Of a DNA stretch of 64,000 nt, positions 25,672 to 33,695 are shown in pieces. The stretch is from positions 1-64,000 of the forward strand of contig CANLGD010000007.1 of the NCBI GenBank assembly GCA_947490145.1. The letters are read 5' to 3'. A program made the position numbers and the translations under genes. The notes under the pieces are model-generated. The model searched no databases. It had not been told where the DNA came from and was given only the letters and a program-made list of their open reading frames with translations. The stretch is from Flavobacteriia bacterium. Its GTDB lineage: Bacteria; Bacteroidota; Bacteroidia; Flavobacteriales_D; Crocinitomicaceae. Each line of letters starts with the position of its first letter. Within the stretch, counting starts at the first letter, position 1.

Positions 25672-26586
25672 CTATCTTCTAAATTTCTTCGTTTTTCTTT
25701 TTCCAAAACCATTGTATTTTAACGATTTTGCATAGCTCAGGGACAATTCATGCGAAACACCTGTAGTTTGATTGGCCGGAAAAAATCTATTGTCAATCGT
25801 ATATACAATTCTAAAACCACTTATTAAAAATAATCCCATTGTAGCATTTACAGTATATTCTGTATCTATACCTGCACCAAACCAAATAAATTGATTTGAT
25901 AAAAAGTTAACATTAAAAGATCCGTGAAATTTAGTTCCACCAACGAAATAAAACATTGCAGAAGGATAAATTATAAACCAATCATTTTTCCTAATTTTAT
26001 AGCCAATACTTGAATACAACGTATTACTTTTAAATTTGTAGTTTTTACTTGGATTCAAAAAATTATTCCCAAATAAAAAAGGTAAAGCAACATGAATATT
26101 TAGTGATTTGGACGTCAAAGAAACACCAGTTCCAAAATTCAAATATTTATTTGTGAAATTTCCATCCAGCAAAGGTTCATTTGGATCAAAATAGGTTAAA
26201 TCATTTTTGATTAAATTTTGCTCATTAAATCCAGCTTTTACTCCTAATCCTAAATTAAAATCATTTCCCAAATCAATATTATAGACATAAGAACCTGAAA
26301 TCTCAAGTTGATTATATCTATCTACCAAATCATTTGAAATTAACCCAGTCACACTATGCTTCTTGTCAAAATTATAATGACCATAGAGAAAAAAAGTTTC
26401 AGGATAATTTTCTTGACGCAACCATTGTCTTCTATAAAGCGAATTAATTGAATATTTTGATTCAGGATCAGCAAATCCAGGATTATAAATGGTGGGATGA
26501 AGTATGTATTGTTTTATCTTATACCTTGTTTGAGTAGAAGCAAATAAAATAATCGTTAAAGAAATTAGAGTGAAAAAATACTTCAT
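25672..26586 (-). CDS. PorP/SprF family type IX secretion membrane protein
   Basis: 304 residues with a signal peptide (ISLTIILFASTQT) and a beta-barrel body. PorP/SprF features: YILHPTIYNPGFADPESKYSIN with the NPA/NPG element near the N-terminus, YRRQWLRQENYPETFFLYGHYNF, GLISNDLVDRYNQLEISGSYVYNI, and glycine/aromatic strands to the C-terminus. In the family these outer-membrane proteins are needed for secretion or anchoring of cargo with type-B sorting domains. The gene overlaps the upstream type-B domain gene by 4 nt (ATGA), so the two are translationally coupled and likely partners. Confidence 0.93.
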   Translation of the reverse strand: MKYFFTLISLTIILFASTQTRYKIKQYILHPTIYNPGFADPESKYSINSLYRRQWLRQENYPETFFLYGHYNFDKKHSVTGLISNDLVDRYNQLEISGSYVYNIDLGNDFNLGLGVKAGFNEQNLIKNDLTYFDPNEPLLDGNFTNKYLNFGTGVSLTSKSLNIHVALPFLFGNNFLNPSKNYKFKSNTLYSSIGYKIRKNDWFIIYPSAMFYFVGGTKFHGSFNVNFLSNQFIWFGAGIDTEYTVNATMGLFLISGFRIVYTIDNRFFPANQTTGVSHELSLSYAKSLKYNGFGKRKTKKFRR

Positions 26587-26999
26587 CTTTTCAAGATTAT
26601 TTTACCATTTGCTTGAGTAAGGAAATCTCCAATGATATATTCAAACCTATAAAAATAAATTCCTTCAGGCAAAACCTTTCCAAACCATTGATTTTCAACA
26701 TTCATAGTTCCATCCCAATCATTTTTATATGGCTCAGAAGTGAACACAATTTCTCCCCAACGATTGAAAACATGCATTTTATTTATCGGATATTCGTTGA
26801 TATTTTTAACAACAAAAGTATCGTTATGACCATCGCCATTTGGGCTGAAAAAATCCGCAAAAATTAATTCCTCCTTTGATTTTATTCCTTCTGTGATTTT
26901 TTTTAAATATATAGAATCAAGGATTTCTGAATTCATTTCACTTATGAAAATTGCTGAAAAGAAAAGAAAAACGTTAAAAATGGTAATCTTTAAAATCAT
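26583..26999 (-). CDS. Minimal T9SS type-B sorting-domain protein
   Basis: 138 residues. A signal peptide (FNVFLFFSAIFISEMNS), a linker of only about 30 residues, then a complete gliding-motility-associated C-terminal domain: FFSPNGDGHNDTFVVKNI, MHVFNRWGEIVFTSEPYKNDWDGT, and VLPEGIYFYRFEYI, ending ANGKIILKR. Such domains direct large adhesins through type IX secretion; here there is almost no passenger. It is upstream of and overlaps the PorP/SprF gene. Either the domain itself is functional, or it is the remainder of a shortened adhesin. The start is the first ATG of an intact signal peptide, so truncation by a missed start is unlikely. Confidence 0.9.
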   Translation of the reverse strand: MILKITIFNVFLFFSAIFISEMNSEILDSIYLKKITEGIKSKEELIFADFFSPNGDGHNDTFVVKNINEYPINKMHVFNRWGEIVFTSEPYKNDWDGTMNVENQWFGKVLPEGIYFYRFEYIIGDFLTQANGKIILKR

Positions 27000-27129
27000 A
27001 CTTAAATTATATGTTCCACAAAAATCGTAAATTTACAGCAATAAATTGTAAATAATTCGTAAAAATTATTCACTAGAATCTAAAATACGTCTTTTTAATT
27101 AAAATTTTTGATAAATTTTAAATTTTTAA

Positions 27130-28206
27130 ATGGAAAATCGAAAAATAATTCACGTTGATATGGATGCATTTTTTGCTTCCGTGGAACAATTAGATTTTCC
27201 TGAATACAGAAACAAACCTTTAGCTGTTGGCGGAAATAGCGAACGTGGGGTAATCGCAGCTGCAAGTTATGAAGCGAGAAAATTTGGAGTTAAATCTGCT
27301 ATGAGTTCAAAAATGGCCGCTAAAATGTGTCCAAATTTAATTTTTGCTAAACCTCGATTTGAACGTTACAAAGAAATTTCAAAAGAAATTAGGTTAATTT
27401 TTGCACGATATACTGACATCATCGAACCACTTTCGTTGGATGAAGCATTTTTAGATGTTACAGAAAATAAATTAAACATAAAGTCAGCAACTTTTATAGC
27501 ACAAGCAATAAAAAACGACATTAAAAATGAGTTGAATTTAATTGCATCCGCTGGAGTTTCATTCAATAAATTTTTAGCAAAAATGGCTTCGGACCAAGAA
27601 AAGCCAGATGGCTTATTCATCATTAGAGAAAATGAAGCAATGGATTTTATTTTTAAACTACCAATTCATCGCTTTTTTGGTGTTGGAAAAGTAACTGCCG
27701 ATAAAATGATTAAGCTTGGAATACCCACAGGAAAGCAACTAAATCAGCAAAGTATAGAATTTTTGAATTCCCATTTTGGAAAATCTGGTACTTATTTTTA
27801 CAATATTTCTAGAGGACAAGATTTTCGTCCGGTTGAATCTTTGAGAGAAAGAAAAAGTATAGCGGTAGAAAGTACATTTATTATTGACATTTTCGATAAA
27901 TATTCTTTCGAAAAAGAAGCTACAAAAATCACCAAAAATTTATGGATTCGCTACTCAAAGCAAAGACAATTTGGCAAGACTTTGAGCTTGAAAATTAAAT
28001 TCAATGACTTTTCAGTAAATTCTAAATCTAAGACAACAACTCAAGAAATTAATTCTGAAAAAATTCTTTTGCAAATGTCTACTGATTTAATTGATTCTAT
28101 TTTTCCGCTTAAAAAACCTATTCGTTTAATTGGATTTCAAATTTCGGGTTTTAAAAAAGAATCTATTGAAAGAAATAACTATTTTCAAAGTGAAATGGAT
28201 TTTTAA
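27130..28206 (+). CDS. dinB: DNA polymerase IV (Y family)
   Basis: 358 residues. Catalytic motifs: IIHVDMDAFFASVEQ (metal-binding Asp), SYEARKFGVKSAM, and EPLSLDEAFLDVT (second acidic pair). Helix-hairpin-helix region FFGVGKVTADKMIKLGI, then the little-finger domain (about 240-350). Pol IV performs error-prone translesion synthesis. No SOS box can be asserted by eye. Flanking upstream sequence is very AT-rich with several poly-T tracts. It stands alone on the plus strand between the T9SS pair and cyclophilin. Confidence 0.96.
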   Translation: MENRKIIHVDMDAFFASVEQLDFPEYRNKPLAVGGNSERGVIAAASYEARKFGVKSAMSSKMAAKMCPNLIFAKPRFERYKEISKEIRLIFARYTDIIEPLSLDEAFLDVTENKLNIKSATFIAQAIKNDIKNELNLIASAGVSFNKFLAKMASDQEKPDGLFIIRENEAMDFIFKLPIHRFFGVGKVTADKMIKLGIPTGKQLNQQSIEFLNSHFGKSGTYFYNISRGQDFRPVESLRERKSIAVESTFIIDIFDKYSFEKEATKITKNLWIRYSKQRQFGKTLSLKIKFNDFSVNSKSKTTTQEINSEKILLQMSTDLIDSIFPLKKPIRLIGFQISGFKKESIERNNYFQSEMDF

Positions 28207-28367
28207 ATAATTTTAAAATTATTTAATTTTTTTTTTACTTGTAAATTTCGATTAATTTACCATTTTTTGGCCCCCAAAACTTACTATTACTGGACATTTG
28301 AATCCTTATTGTAAAATAAAAGTGAAAAATAATTTTTCATTTCAGAAATTTCAACTAAAAATAAAAT

Positions 28368-28388
28368 CCTCCAATTAAAAATTGGAGG
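28368..28388 (-). terminator. Terminator after the cyclophilin gene
   Basis: Perfect 9-bp inverted repeat CCTCCAATT / AATTGGAGG with a 3-nt loop. On the minus strand it is followed by ATTTTATTTTT, so it terminates the cyclophilin transcript; it lies 22 bp past its stop. Confidence 0.8.
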
Positions 28389-28410
28389 ATCAAAATAAAA
28401 AGTTTAAATA

Positions 28411-28845
28411 TTAATCTTCGATAATTTCGATTCCTAAAATTTTATCGCCTTCAACAATGTCATCTACAAAGTCAACTCCTTCAATGACCTTACCAAAACA
28501 AGTATGATTTCTATCTAAGTGCGAAGTTTGTTTTCTTGAATGACAAACGAAAAATTGAGACCCACCCGTATTTCTTCCAGCGTGGGCCATTGAAAGTACA
28601 CCTCTATCATGAAATTGATTTTCTCCTGTTAATTCACAATCGATTTTGTATCCTGGACCACCAGCTCCAGTTCCATTTGGACAACCACCTTGAATTACAA
28701 AATTAGGTATCACACGATGAAAGGTTAAACCATCATAAAAACCTGATTTTGCTAATTTCACAAAATTTGCGACTGTATTTGGTGCATCTTTATCATAAAA
28801 AGTAACATGCATGTCACCTTTTGAAGTTTTAATTATTCCTTGCAT
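28411..28845 (-). CDS. Cyclophilin-type peptidyl-prolyl isomerase
   Basis: 144 residues, a minimal cyclophilin without signal peptide, so cytoplasmic. Core motifs: [22 protein letters not shown] (active-site Arg and Phe region), [32 protein letters not shown] and the loop [22 protein letters not shown]. The catalytic Arg in FHRV and the Gln in VIQGG are present. It catalyses cis-trans isomerisation of proline bonds. Its promoter has a -7 box at 28863-28870. Confidence 0.95.
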   Translation of the reverse strand: MQGIIKTSKGDMHVTFYDKDAPNTVANFVKLAKSGFYDGLTFHRVIPNFVIQGGCPNGTGAGGPGYKIDCELTGENQFHDRGVLSMAHAGRNTGGSQFFVCHSRKQTSHLDRNHTCFGKVIEGVDFVDDIVEGDKILGIEIIED

Positions 28846-28862
28846 TATTTATATTTTAAACA

Positions 28863-28870
28863 CAAAAATA
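28863..28870 (-). promoter_or_regulatory. Putative -7 element for cyclophilin
   Basis: TATTTTTG on the minus strand fits TAnnTTTG, 17 nt before the ATG at 28845. Confidence 0.45.
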
Positions 28871-28917
28871 ATGAAAACATATTAAAAAAATGATCTTTGG
28901 TAAAAATAGAATTATTT

Positions 28918-29802
28918 CTATGCCATTTTCAAAGAAATAAAATTTATTAAATCAGCAAATTTCTCTTTCTTGCTTTTAATATAATCGTCTGTGACACGTG
29001 TCAATTTTTCCAGCTGATTTACTGAAAGAGAATCAGATAGAAATTCATTGTCTAATTCAGGTTGATACCTAAAATATATTAACTTTCTATTGAATTTAGC
29101 AATTTCTGCTAATTGATTATCAACTTCGATGCTTTGCTTCTGATTTAAACTTAAATTCTCAGGCTTAAATCCACCAGTTCCGATACTTACAAGTATTATT
29201 GGCTCATCTTGATAAAACATTCTTGCATAATCATATGCCATCAAGGCTGGATTTTGATAACAGAATTTCGCATCTATCAACTCATTTTTATCTAAAATGA
29301 GCGGAGGAAATACATTTTCTGTTGCCGAACAGGCTCTCATAACTTTTGACAAGGATAAATCACGGTATCTATCGGAAGAATTTGAAATTGTGCATGTTTC
29401 TTGATGCGTTTTATTATAACAAACAAATAAAAAATGATTTTTAAAACTGCCCATTTTGACTCCGCCAAAAAAATGTTCTAACACAAAAGATAAAGGAAAA
29501 GTGGAATTGCCTGCATCAATCCCTATATTTTTATTGAACATTTGATTACCTTTTCTTTCGTAAAAGTGCAATAAGTCACTTGGTTTGTATTTTGAAAATT
29601 CGTTTTGATCCTTGAGCATTAAGGCACCAGTGAAAATTGAACTGGTGCTCGTACTCGAGAAAACATCAACCCATGAAGTTACATCTAAATTATTATTACA
29701 TTCAGATAAAGAGCTGTGGAGATAATCCAGAATTTTTAGCGGAATTATACCTAATAAACCTCCACCATCAATCGATAATATTACTCTATATTTACAAACC
29801 AT
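28918..29802 (-). CDS. Patatin-like phospholipase with altered catalytic-loop glycines
   Basis: 294 residues, no signal peptide. The oxyanion-hole motif is intact (SIDGGGLLGIIP, DGGG at 12-15). The nucleophile elbow, usually GTSTGG, is SSTSTSS here: Ser52 stays, but both flanking glycines are serine. The dyad Asp is in LIDAKFCYQNPA (Asp177), where DGG or DGA is usual and here reads DAK, yet the NPA that follows is kept. Central strands such as FLFVCYN, ILVSIGTGG and the helix KVMRACSATENVFPP all match the patatin fold, close to the CapV/plant patatin branch. Activity is doubtful but not excluded. No nucleotide cyclase or other anti-phage partner gene flanks it. Neighbouring M23 gene is 75 bp upstream. 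Confidence 0.85.
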   Translation of the reverse strand: MVCKYRVILSIDGGGLLGIIPLKILDYLHSSLSECNNNLDVTSWVDVFSSTSTSSIFTGALMLKDQNEFSKYKPSDLLHFYERKGNQMFNKNIGIDAGNSTFPLSFVLEHFFGGVKMGSFKNHFLFVCYNKTHQETCTISNSSDRYRDLSLSKVMRACSATENVFPPLILDKNELIDAKFCYQNPALMAYDYARMFYQDEPIILVSIGTGGFKPENLSLNQKQSIEVDNQLAEIAKFNRKLIYFRYQPELDNEFLSDSLSVNQLEKLTRVTDDYIKSKKEKFADLINFISLKMA

Positions 29803-29876
29803 GCTGTAAGTTAAGCTAATTCATCGACAAAAAGAAACATTTAATCTATAAATGAATATTAAAGGCTTCTCATCGA

Positions 29877-30836
29877 TTATTTAACTCTTAAAGAACGACC
29901 TATTTGTATAGTTGTAGTTTGACGTATTCCGTTTAATTGACATATTTTAGAAATTGTCGTTCTATTTTTACCTGCAATTTCAGACAAAGTATCACCTGCT
30001 TTTACTTTATAGTACTTTTTAGTTGAAGTAACTGGCTTAGTTACTATTGCAACGGCTTCACCATGTTCATCAGAAGTTGAATAATAATCAGTTGGTTTTG
30101 CACCTGGTCTAAAAATCCCTTTGTGCACAAATAAATTTTGATCCTTGACATTTTTAGTGGCTACATCAATTATTTCCTCCGGATTTATTGGCGCATCATA
30201 AAAACGCACTTCAAAATGTAAGTGTGATCCTCTTGAACGACCTGTATTTCCTCCTAAACCTATTACATCACCTGCTTTTACTTCAGTATTCGGGGCAACC
30301 ATTAACTTACTTAAATGCGCATAAAATGTTTCCAAACCATTATAATGTCTGACGATTACCAAATTCCCAAAACCACCATCATTCCATTTTGCATACCTAA
30401 CTTTACCAGACCAACATGAGCGCACAGTATCTCCCGTATTCAAGTTAATGTCAATTCCATTGTGGTATCTTCCTTTTCTATACCCATATCTTGATGTAAC
30501 ATAACCATCAAAAGGCATAATAAATTTGGAATGAATACTGTCACCCAAACACAACCAAACGGTATCTTTTAATTTGGATAAGTCATTTACTTTTTCAGAT
30601 GTAAAACAAACCTCATTATCCCATGTTTGCACAAAATTCAACAAAGTGTCGTTGCTAAATCTATTGTAAATTTGTTCATTCAAAACGCCATCAAATCCAA
30701 TATCAGAGACTAATTCCCAAGTTCTATCTGAATAAATAATCATTCTTCCTTGAGATGTTTCTATGGTATCTAAGGCAAATTGACCAAAAGCAAAAAATTG
30801 GTAAAAAAAGGTAACAAGGAACAATATTTTTTTCAT
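29877..30836 (-). CDS. M23 family endopeptidase with C-terminal LysM domain
   Basis: 319 residues. Signal peptide ILFLVTFFYQFFAFGQ. N-terminal stretch about 20-110 without recognised domain. M23 peptidase domain about 115-220: GYVTSRYGYRKGRYHNGIDINLNTGDTV (zinc ligands His and Asp) and RGSHLHFEVRFYDAPINPEEII (HLH active-site pair). LysM domain at the C-terminus, about 272-318 (YYKVKAGDTLSEIAGKNR...ISKICQLNGIR). The enzyme should cut peptide cross-links in peptidoglycan, or act as a divisome/elongation factor, with LysM anchoring it to the wall. Periplasmic. It lies 85 bp downstream of the FKBP pair, so a separate promoter is possible. Confidence 0.95.
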   Translation of the reverse strand: MKKILFLVTFFYQFFAFGQFALDTIETSQGRMIIYSDRTWELVSDIGFDGVLNEQIYNRFSNDTLLNFVQTWDNEVCFTSEKVNDLSKLKDTVWLCLGDSIHSKFIMPFDGYVTSRYGYRKGRYHNGIDINLNTGDTVRSCWSGKVRYAKWNDGGFGNLVIVRHYNGLETFYAHLSKLMVAPNTEVKAGDVIGLGGNTGRSRGSHLHFEVRFYDAPINPEEIIDVATKNVKDQNLFVHKGIFRPGAKPTDYYSTSDEHGEAVAIVTKPVTSTKKYYKVKAGDTLSEIAGKNRTTISKICQLNGIRQTTTIQIGRSLRVK

Positions 30837-30921
30837 ATTTTATTTTTTGGAGCAAAAATTTGACACTAAATTATTGCTTTATTTTATCAAACAAACAAAA
30901 TTAATGAATATTTCCAATATA

Positions 30922-31791
30922 TCATCGAACATCCATGATAAAAATATCATAAAACAAATGTTCATTACTTTTCACTAAGTCCATCAAACCCTTTTCTCCA
31001 TAGGCTTCTGAGGGCGGAATCAATACCCACATTTTATCTGATCTTTTAGCATTTATTAACGATTTTTTTAATCCCTTTACAATTCCAAAATCTGAAAACC
31101 TGAAAACAAATGGATCTTTTCTTTTATAACTAATGTCGTATCTTGGATTTGAAGCTGTTCCAACCATATAGTGAAATTTAATTGCACTTTCTTCACTTGC
31201 CAGATTTTTTTCACCCTTATTTTCTTCCAAAAGCCAAGTTTTTGTTCCATCAATTTCTTTTGTTGGTTTAATTTTTCCAACAATTTTTACTCTAACACGG
31301 TTGTTTGAATTTGGGGGAATTAATCCTTTTACATAGGATTTCCCTCTAGCCATTTCACTTGGTAGATAAATCTCAACAAAATCGCCCACTTTTAGCGTTC
31401 GAAAGGCAATATCCCAGCCTGGAGTTTGCATCCCATAACCTACCAAAAATGGGAGCCAATCTTTTTTCAACAATTTATTGCCATCAACAAATGTATTATC
31501 ATCTAATAGAACTTCATAGTTAATCTGCGCTACTTCTCCATCTTTTAGGGTATTTCCCTCTCCGCGGATAAAATACTTAACCTTTATGCCATTACTTAGA
31601 TTTACTTCTGAAACTTTTTTTGTTGGTTTTAAACTTAAATTTGCCAATTCTTTTTTCAGTTCAGCTTTTTCTTTTGGTGACAATAGAACTTTATCAACTT
31701 TTAATCTGTCCTCTTTTGACTTCTTTACCCCATCAGGTTTACAAGAAATAAAAAGCAAACAAATTATAATACCTAAATATGTTATTTTCAT
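30922..31791 (-). CDS. Lipoprotein with two FKBP-like domains
   Basis: 289 residues with lipoprotein signal (CLLFISC, Cys17). After a Lys-rich linker two FKBP-type domains can be seen: first about 70-175 (FIRGEGNTLKDGEVAQINYEV, YGMQTPGWDIAFRTLKVGDFVEIYLPSEMARGKSYV), second about 190-289 (SAIKFHYMVG, FGIVKGLKKSLINAKRSDKMWVLIPPSEAYGEKG, ending HLFYDIFIMDV). The second domain has lost part of the aromatic pocket, so it may bind rather than isomerise. Prolyl isomerase or chaperone in the periplasm, likely membrane-anchored. Third in a minus-strand run nrnA-FKBP-FKBP (17 bp gap); GldI, a gliding-motility lipoprotein, is an FKBP in related bacteria, so gliding/secretion involvement is possible. Confidence 0.88.
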   Translation of the reverse strand: MKITYLGIIICLLFISCKPDGVKKSKEDRLKVDKVLLSPKEKAELKKELANLSLKPTKKVSEVNLSNGIKVKYFIRGEGNTLKDGEVAQINYEVLLDDNTFVDGNKLLKKDWLPFLVGYGMQTPGWDIAFRTLKVGDFVEIYLPSEMARGKSYVKGLIPPNSNNRVRVKIVGKIKPTKEIDGTKTWLLEENKGEKNLASEESAIKFHYMVGTASNPRYDISYKRKDPFVFRFSDFGIVKGLKKSLINAKRSDKMWVLIPPSEAYGEKGLMDLVKSNEHLFYDIFIMDVR

Positions 31792-31808
31792 GTATAAAAA
31801 ATTTAAAA

Positions 31809-32339
31809 TTATTTTGAAATCAACCCAACTAATTCAATATCAATTACTAAAACTGTTAATGGAGGAATTTTATCGTTGTCACCTAATAAGCCGTGCGCCA
31901 GATGACTTGGGACAATTAATTTTGCTTTGTCACCAATTCTCATTTTCTTAATTCCTTCCTGAACACCCGATTCAATATCACTTTTGTCGATTTCAAAGGT
32001 TTCTTTTTCATCTACTTTTGTTTCGTAACATAAAGTTCCGTCTAGTAAATTGATTTTATATTTAACTTCTGCAAATAAACCAGAAACAGCCTTCTCTCCA
32101 ATTCCATTTTTATATATAAAATATCTTAAACCCGAACCAGTTTTTGTTGTTTTCCAGGAAATACGATTTGCCAAATACATCTTAATATCTAATTCTTCTT
32201 CCAATGCAAAATTTTTATTCATTTCAGAAGATTGATCTTTTGACCAATTAATTTCTTTTTCTTTCAATTCTTCATCGAGAGAACAGGAGAAAAATGAAAA
32301 ACTAAAAATTAAAATAAAAAATACTTTTAATGCTCTCAT
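31809..32339 (-). CDS. FKBP-type peptidyl-prolyl isomerase lipoprotein, GldI-like
   Basis: 176 residues with lipoprotein signal (SFSFFSC, Cys19). One FKBP domain about 70-174: GSGLRYFIYKNGIGEKAVSGLFAEVKYKINLLDG, the GVQEGIKKMRIGDKAKLIVPSHLAHG segment with active-site aromatics, and PPLTVLVIDIELVGL. In gliding Bacteroidota, gldI encodes such a lipoprotein next to a DHH phosphoesterase gene; the match here is order and size, not proof of motility. Its start codon directly follows the nrnA stop (TGA then ATG), so it is translated with nrnA. Confidence 0.86.
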   Translation of the reverse strand: MRALKVFFILIFSFSFFSCSLDEELKEKEINWSKDQSSEMNKNFALEEELDIKMYLANRISWKTTKTGSGLRYFIYKNGIGEKAVSGLFAEVKYKINLLDGTLCYETKVDEKETFEIDKSDIESGVQEGIKKMRIGDKAKLIVPSHLAHGLLGDNDKIPPLTVLVIDIELVGLISK

Positions 32340-33335
32340 TCACATATAATTTGGAATTACTTTTTCAAACAATTCAATTGCATCAGTTAGCTTACCTTCA
32401 AATTTTCCTCCAGCTGCATTGGCATGTCCTCCACCTTGAAAATATTCGTTTGCTAACATATTAATTGGATGATCTATTCCTTTTGAACGAAAGGATATTT
32501 TTATCAATCCGTCTTTTTCAGCAAAAAACGCAGCAATTTTAACTCCTTTAATTGATAAGGCAACATTTACTAAACCTTCAGTATCTCCTTTATCATGCTT
32601 AAATTGATTTAATTCTTCTTCTGAAAGTGAAATATAGGCCACTTTGTCACCAAGAATTACCAATTTTTCGGAAGTTGCAAAACCTCTTAATTTTAATTTG
32701 TCTTGTGTGTTATCATCAAAGGTATTTTCATGAATTTCATCATTCTTAACTCCAACATCTAATAATTTAGCAATAATTAAATGTGTTTTTGCTTTTACAG
32801 AATTGAATCTAAAAGAACCAGTATCTGTCATTATTCCCACATAAATTGGTGTTCCAATTTGTGCATCTAGCAAATCTAAGTTTCCTGATTCTGCAATCAA
32901 TTCATAAATTAGTTGGCAAGTAGAGCAAGAACTGGTATCGCTCCAATTGATATTTGCAAAACCAGAAGGATTCAAATGATGATCTATCATGATTTTGAAA
33001 GCAGAAACTTTAGACAAGATTTCACCCATTTCATTTCCCATTCTTGATGGTTCATTATAATCAAGAGAAAAAATCAAATCAGCGGAATTTAACAATCGTT
33101 CAACTTCCTCTTTATTTTCTTCAAAATTTACGATTAAATTTACATCTTCAAGCCACGATAAAAATTTCGGACATGCATCTGGATGACAAATTGAAGCTGA
33201 TTTATTTAATTTTTTTAAAAATTGAAAAAGTGCTAAACTACTTCCGATTGAATCACCATCTGGAGATTTGTGAGAAGTAATGACAATTTTATTTGCGTTT
33301 TTTATTTGTTCAATTATTTGATTCGAAATATTCAT
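32340..33335 (-). CDS. nrnA: DHH/DHHA1 phosphoesterase, NrnA-like nanoRNase/PAP phosphatase
   Basis: 331 residues. DHH domain: ITSHKSPDGDSIGSSLAL (DGDS metal motif), SLDYNEPSRMG, DHHLNPSGFANI; DHHA1 domain at the C-terminus with GGGHANAAGGKF. These residues bind two Mn ions. The family degrades 2-5 nt RNAs and dephosphorylates 3'-phosphoadenosine-5'-phosphate. No signal peptide, cytoplasmic. Head of the group nrnA-FKBP-FKBP. A terminator-like hairpin ends 15 nt before its ATG, so it either belongs to the upstream unit or sits in the nrnA leader. Confidence 0.92.
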   Translation of the reverse strand: MNISNQIIEQIKNANKIVITSHKSPDGDSIGSSLALFQFLKKLNKSASICHPDACPKFLSWLEDVNLIVNFEENKEEVERLLNSADLIFSLDYNEPSRMGNEMGEILSKVSAFKIMIDHHLNPSGFANINWSDTSSCSTCQLIYELIAESGNLDLLDAQIGTPIYVGIMTDTGSFRFNSVKAKTHLIIAKLLDVGVKNDEIHENTFDDNTQDKLKLRGFATSEKLVILGDKVAYISLSEEELNQFKHDKGDTEGLVNVALSIKGVKIAAFFAEKDGLIKISFRSKGIDHPINMLANEYFQGGGHANAAGGKFEGKLTDAIELFEKVIPNYM

Positions 33336-33349
33336 ATCTGTATAACGTG

Positions 33350-33377
33350 AAAAGCCCCGTTTTGTTACGAGGCTTTT
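33350..33377 (-). terminator. Hairpin directly upstream of nrnA
   Basis: Eleven-bp stem AAAAGCCTCGT / ACGGGGCTTTT with a 6-nt loop, read on the minus strand. One pair is U-G on that strand but C-A on the plus strand, so it is an RNA structure of minus-strand transcription. The stem ends in TTTT, only 15 nt before the nrnA start. It may end transcription from dapA or form an attenuator in the nrnA leader. Confidence 0.65.
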
Positions 33378-33435
33378 TAAATTTATTATTCAACAAAGAA
33401 CTGTATTAATTACAATCCGATAATTGTCGTTTTTT

Positions 33436-33595
33436 TTATCTAAAATTAAAACTCCGATACACAGCTGGTTTTTCGTTTTCATCGTCTTGTAATGTAACAG
33501 TAATGTAATCATCATTTTTCGCGTTTTGTAAGCAATAAATTCAATTACGTGAGACTGCTCAACTGATGAAATAACTTTTTCTCTTTTTTGAAATT
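33436..33595 (-). other. Spacer with possible decayed small reading frame
   Basis: The 360-bp gap between dapA and nrnA (33336-33695) has no intact gene. One part reads like protein: 33436-33540 on the minus strand encodes KNDDYITVTLQDDENEKPA and a short end with VYRSFNFR before a stop, and just upstream, in a frame shifted by one base, EKVISSVEQSHVIEFIAYK. The two segments join if one A is restored in an A-run. No start codon or signal sequence is evident. It may be a remnant, an error in the assembly, or chance. The other parts of the gap show only AT-rich sequence and the hairpin at 33350. Confidence 0.35.
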
Positions 33596-33695
33596 ACTAG
33601 AACGGAAGCCAATAAAATAAAGAGAGTATTATTCGTATAACATGTATGTATAAAGCTTTAAAATAATTTTCACGAAATTAATGGAAATTATAGTT

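Noticed and set aside
28918-29802. CBASS anti-phage operon around the patatin
   Set aside because: No CD-NTase, Cap2/Cap3 or other signalling gene is near; neighbours are a cyclophilin and an M23 peptidase.
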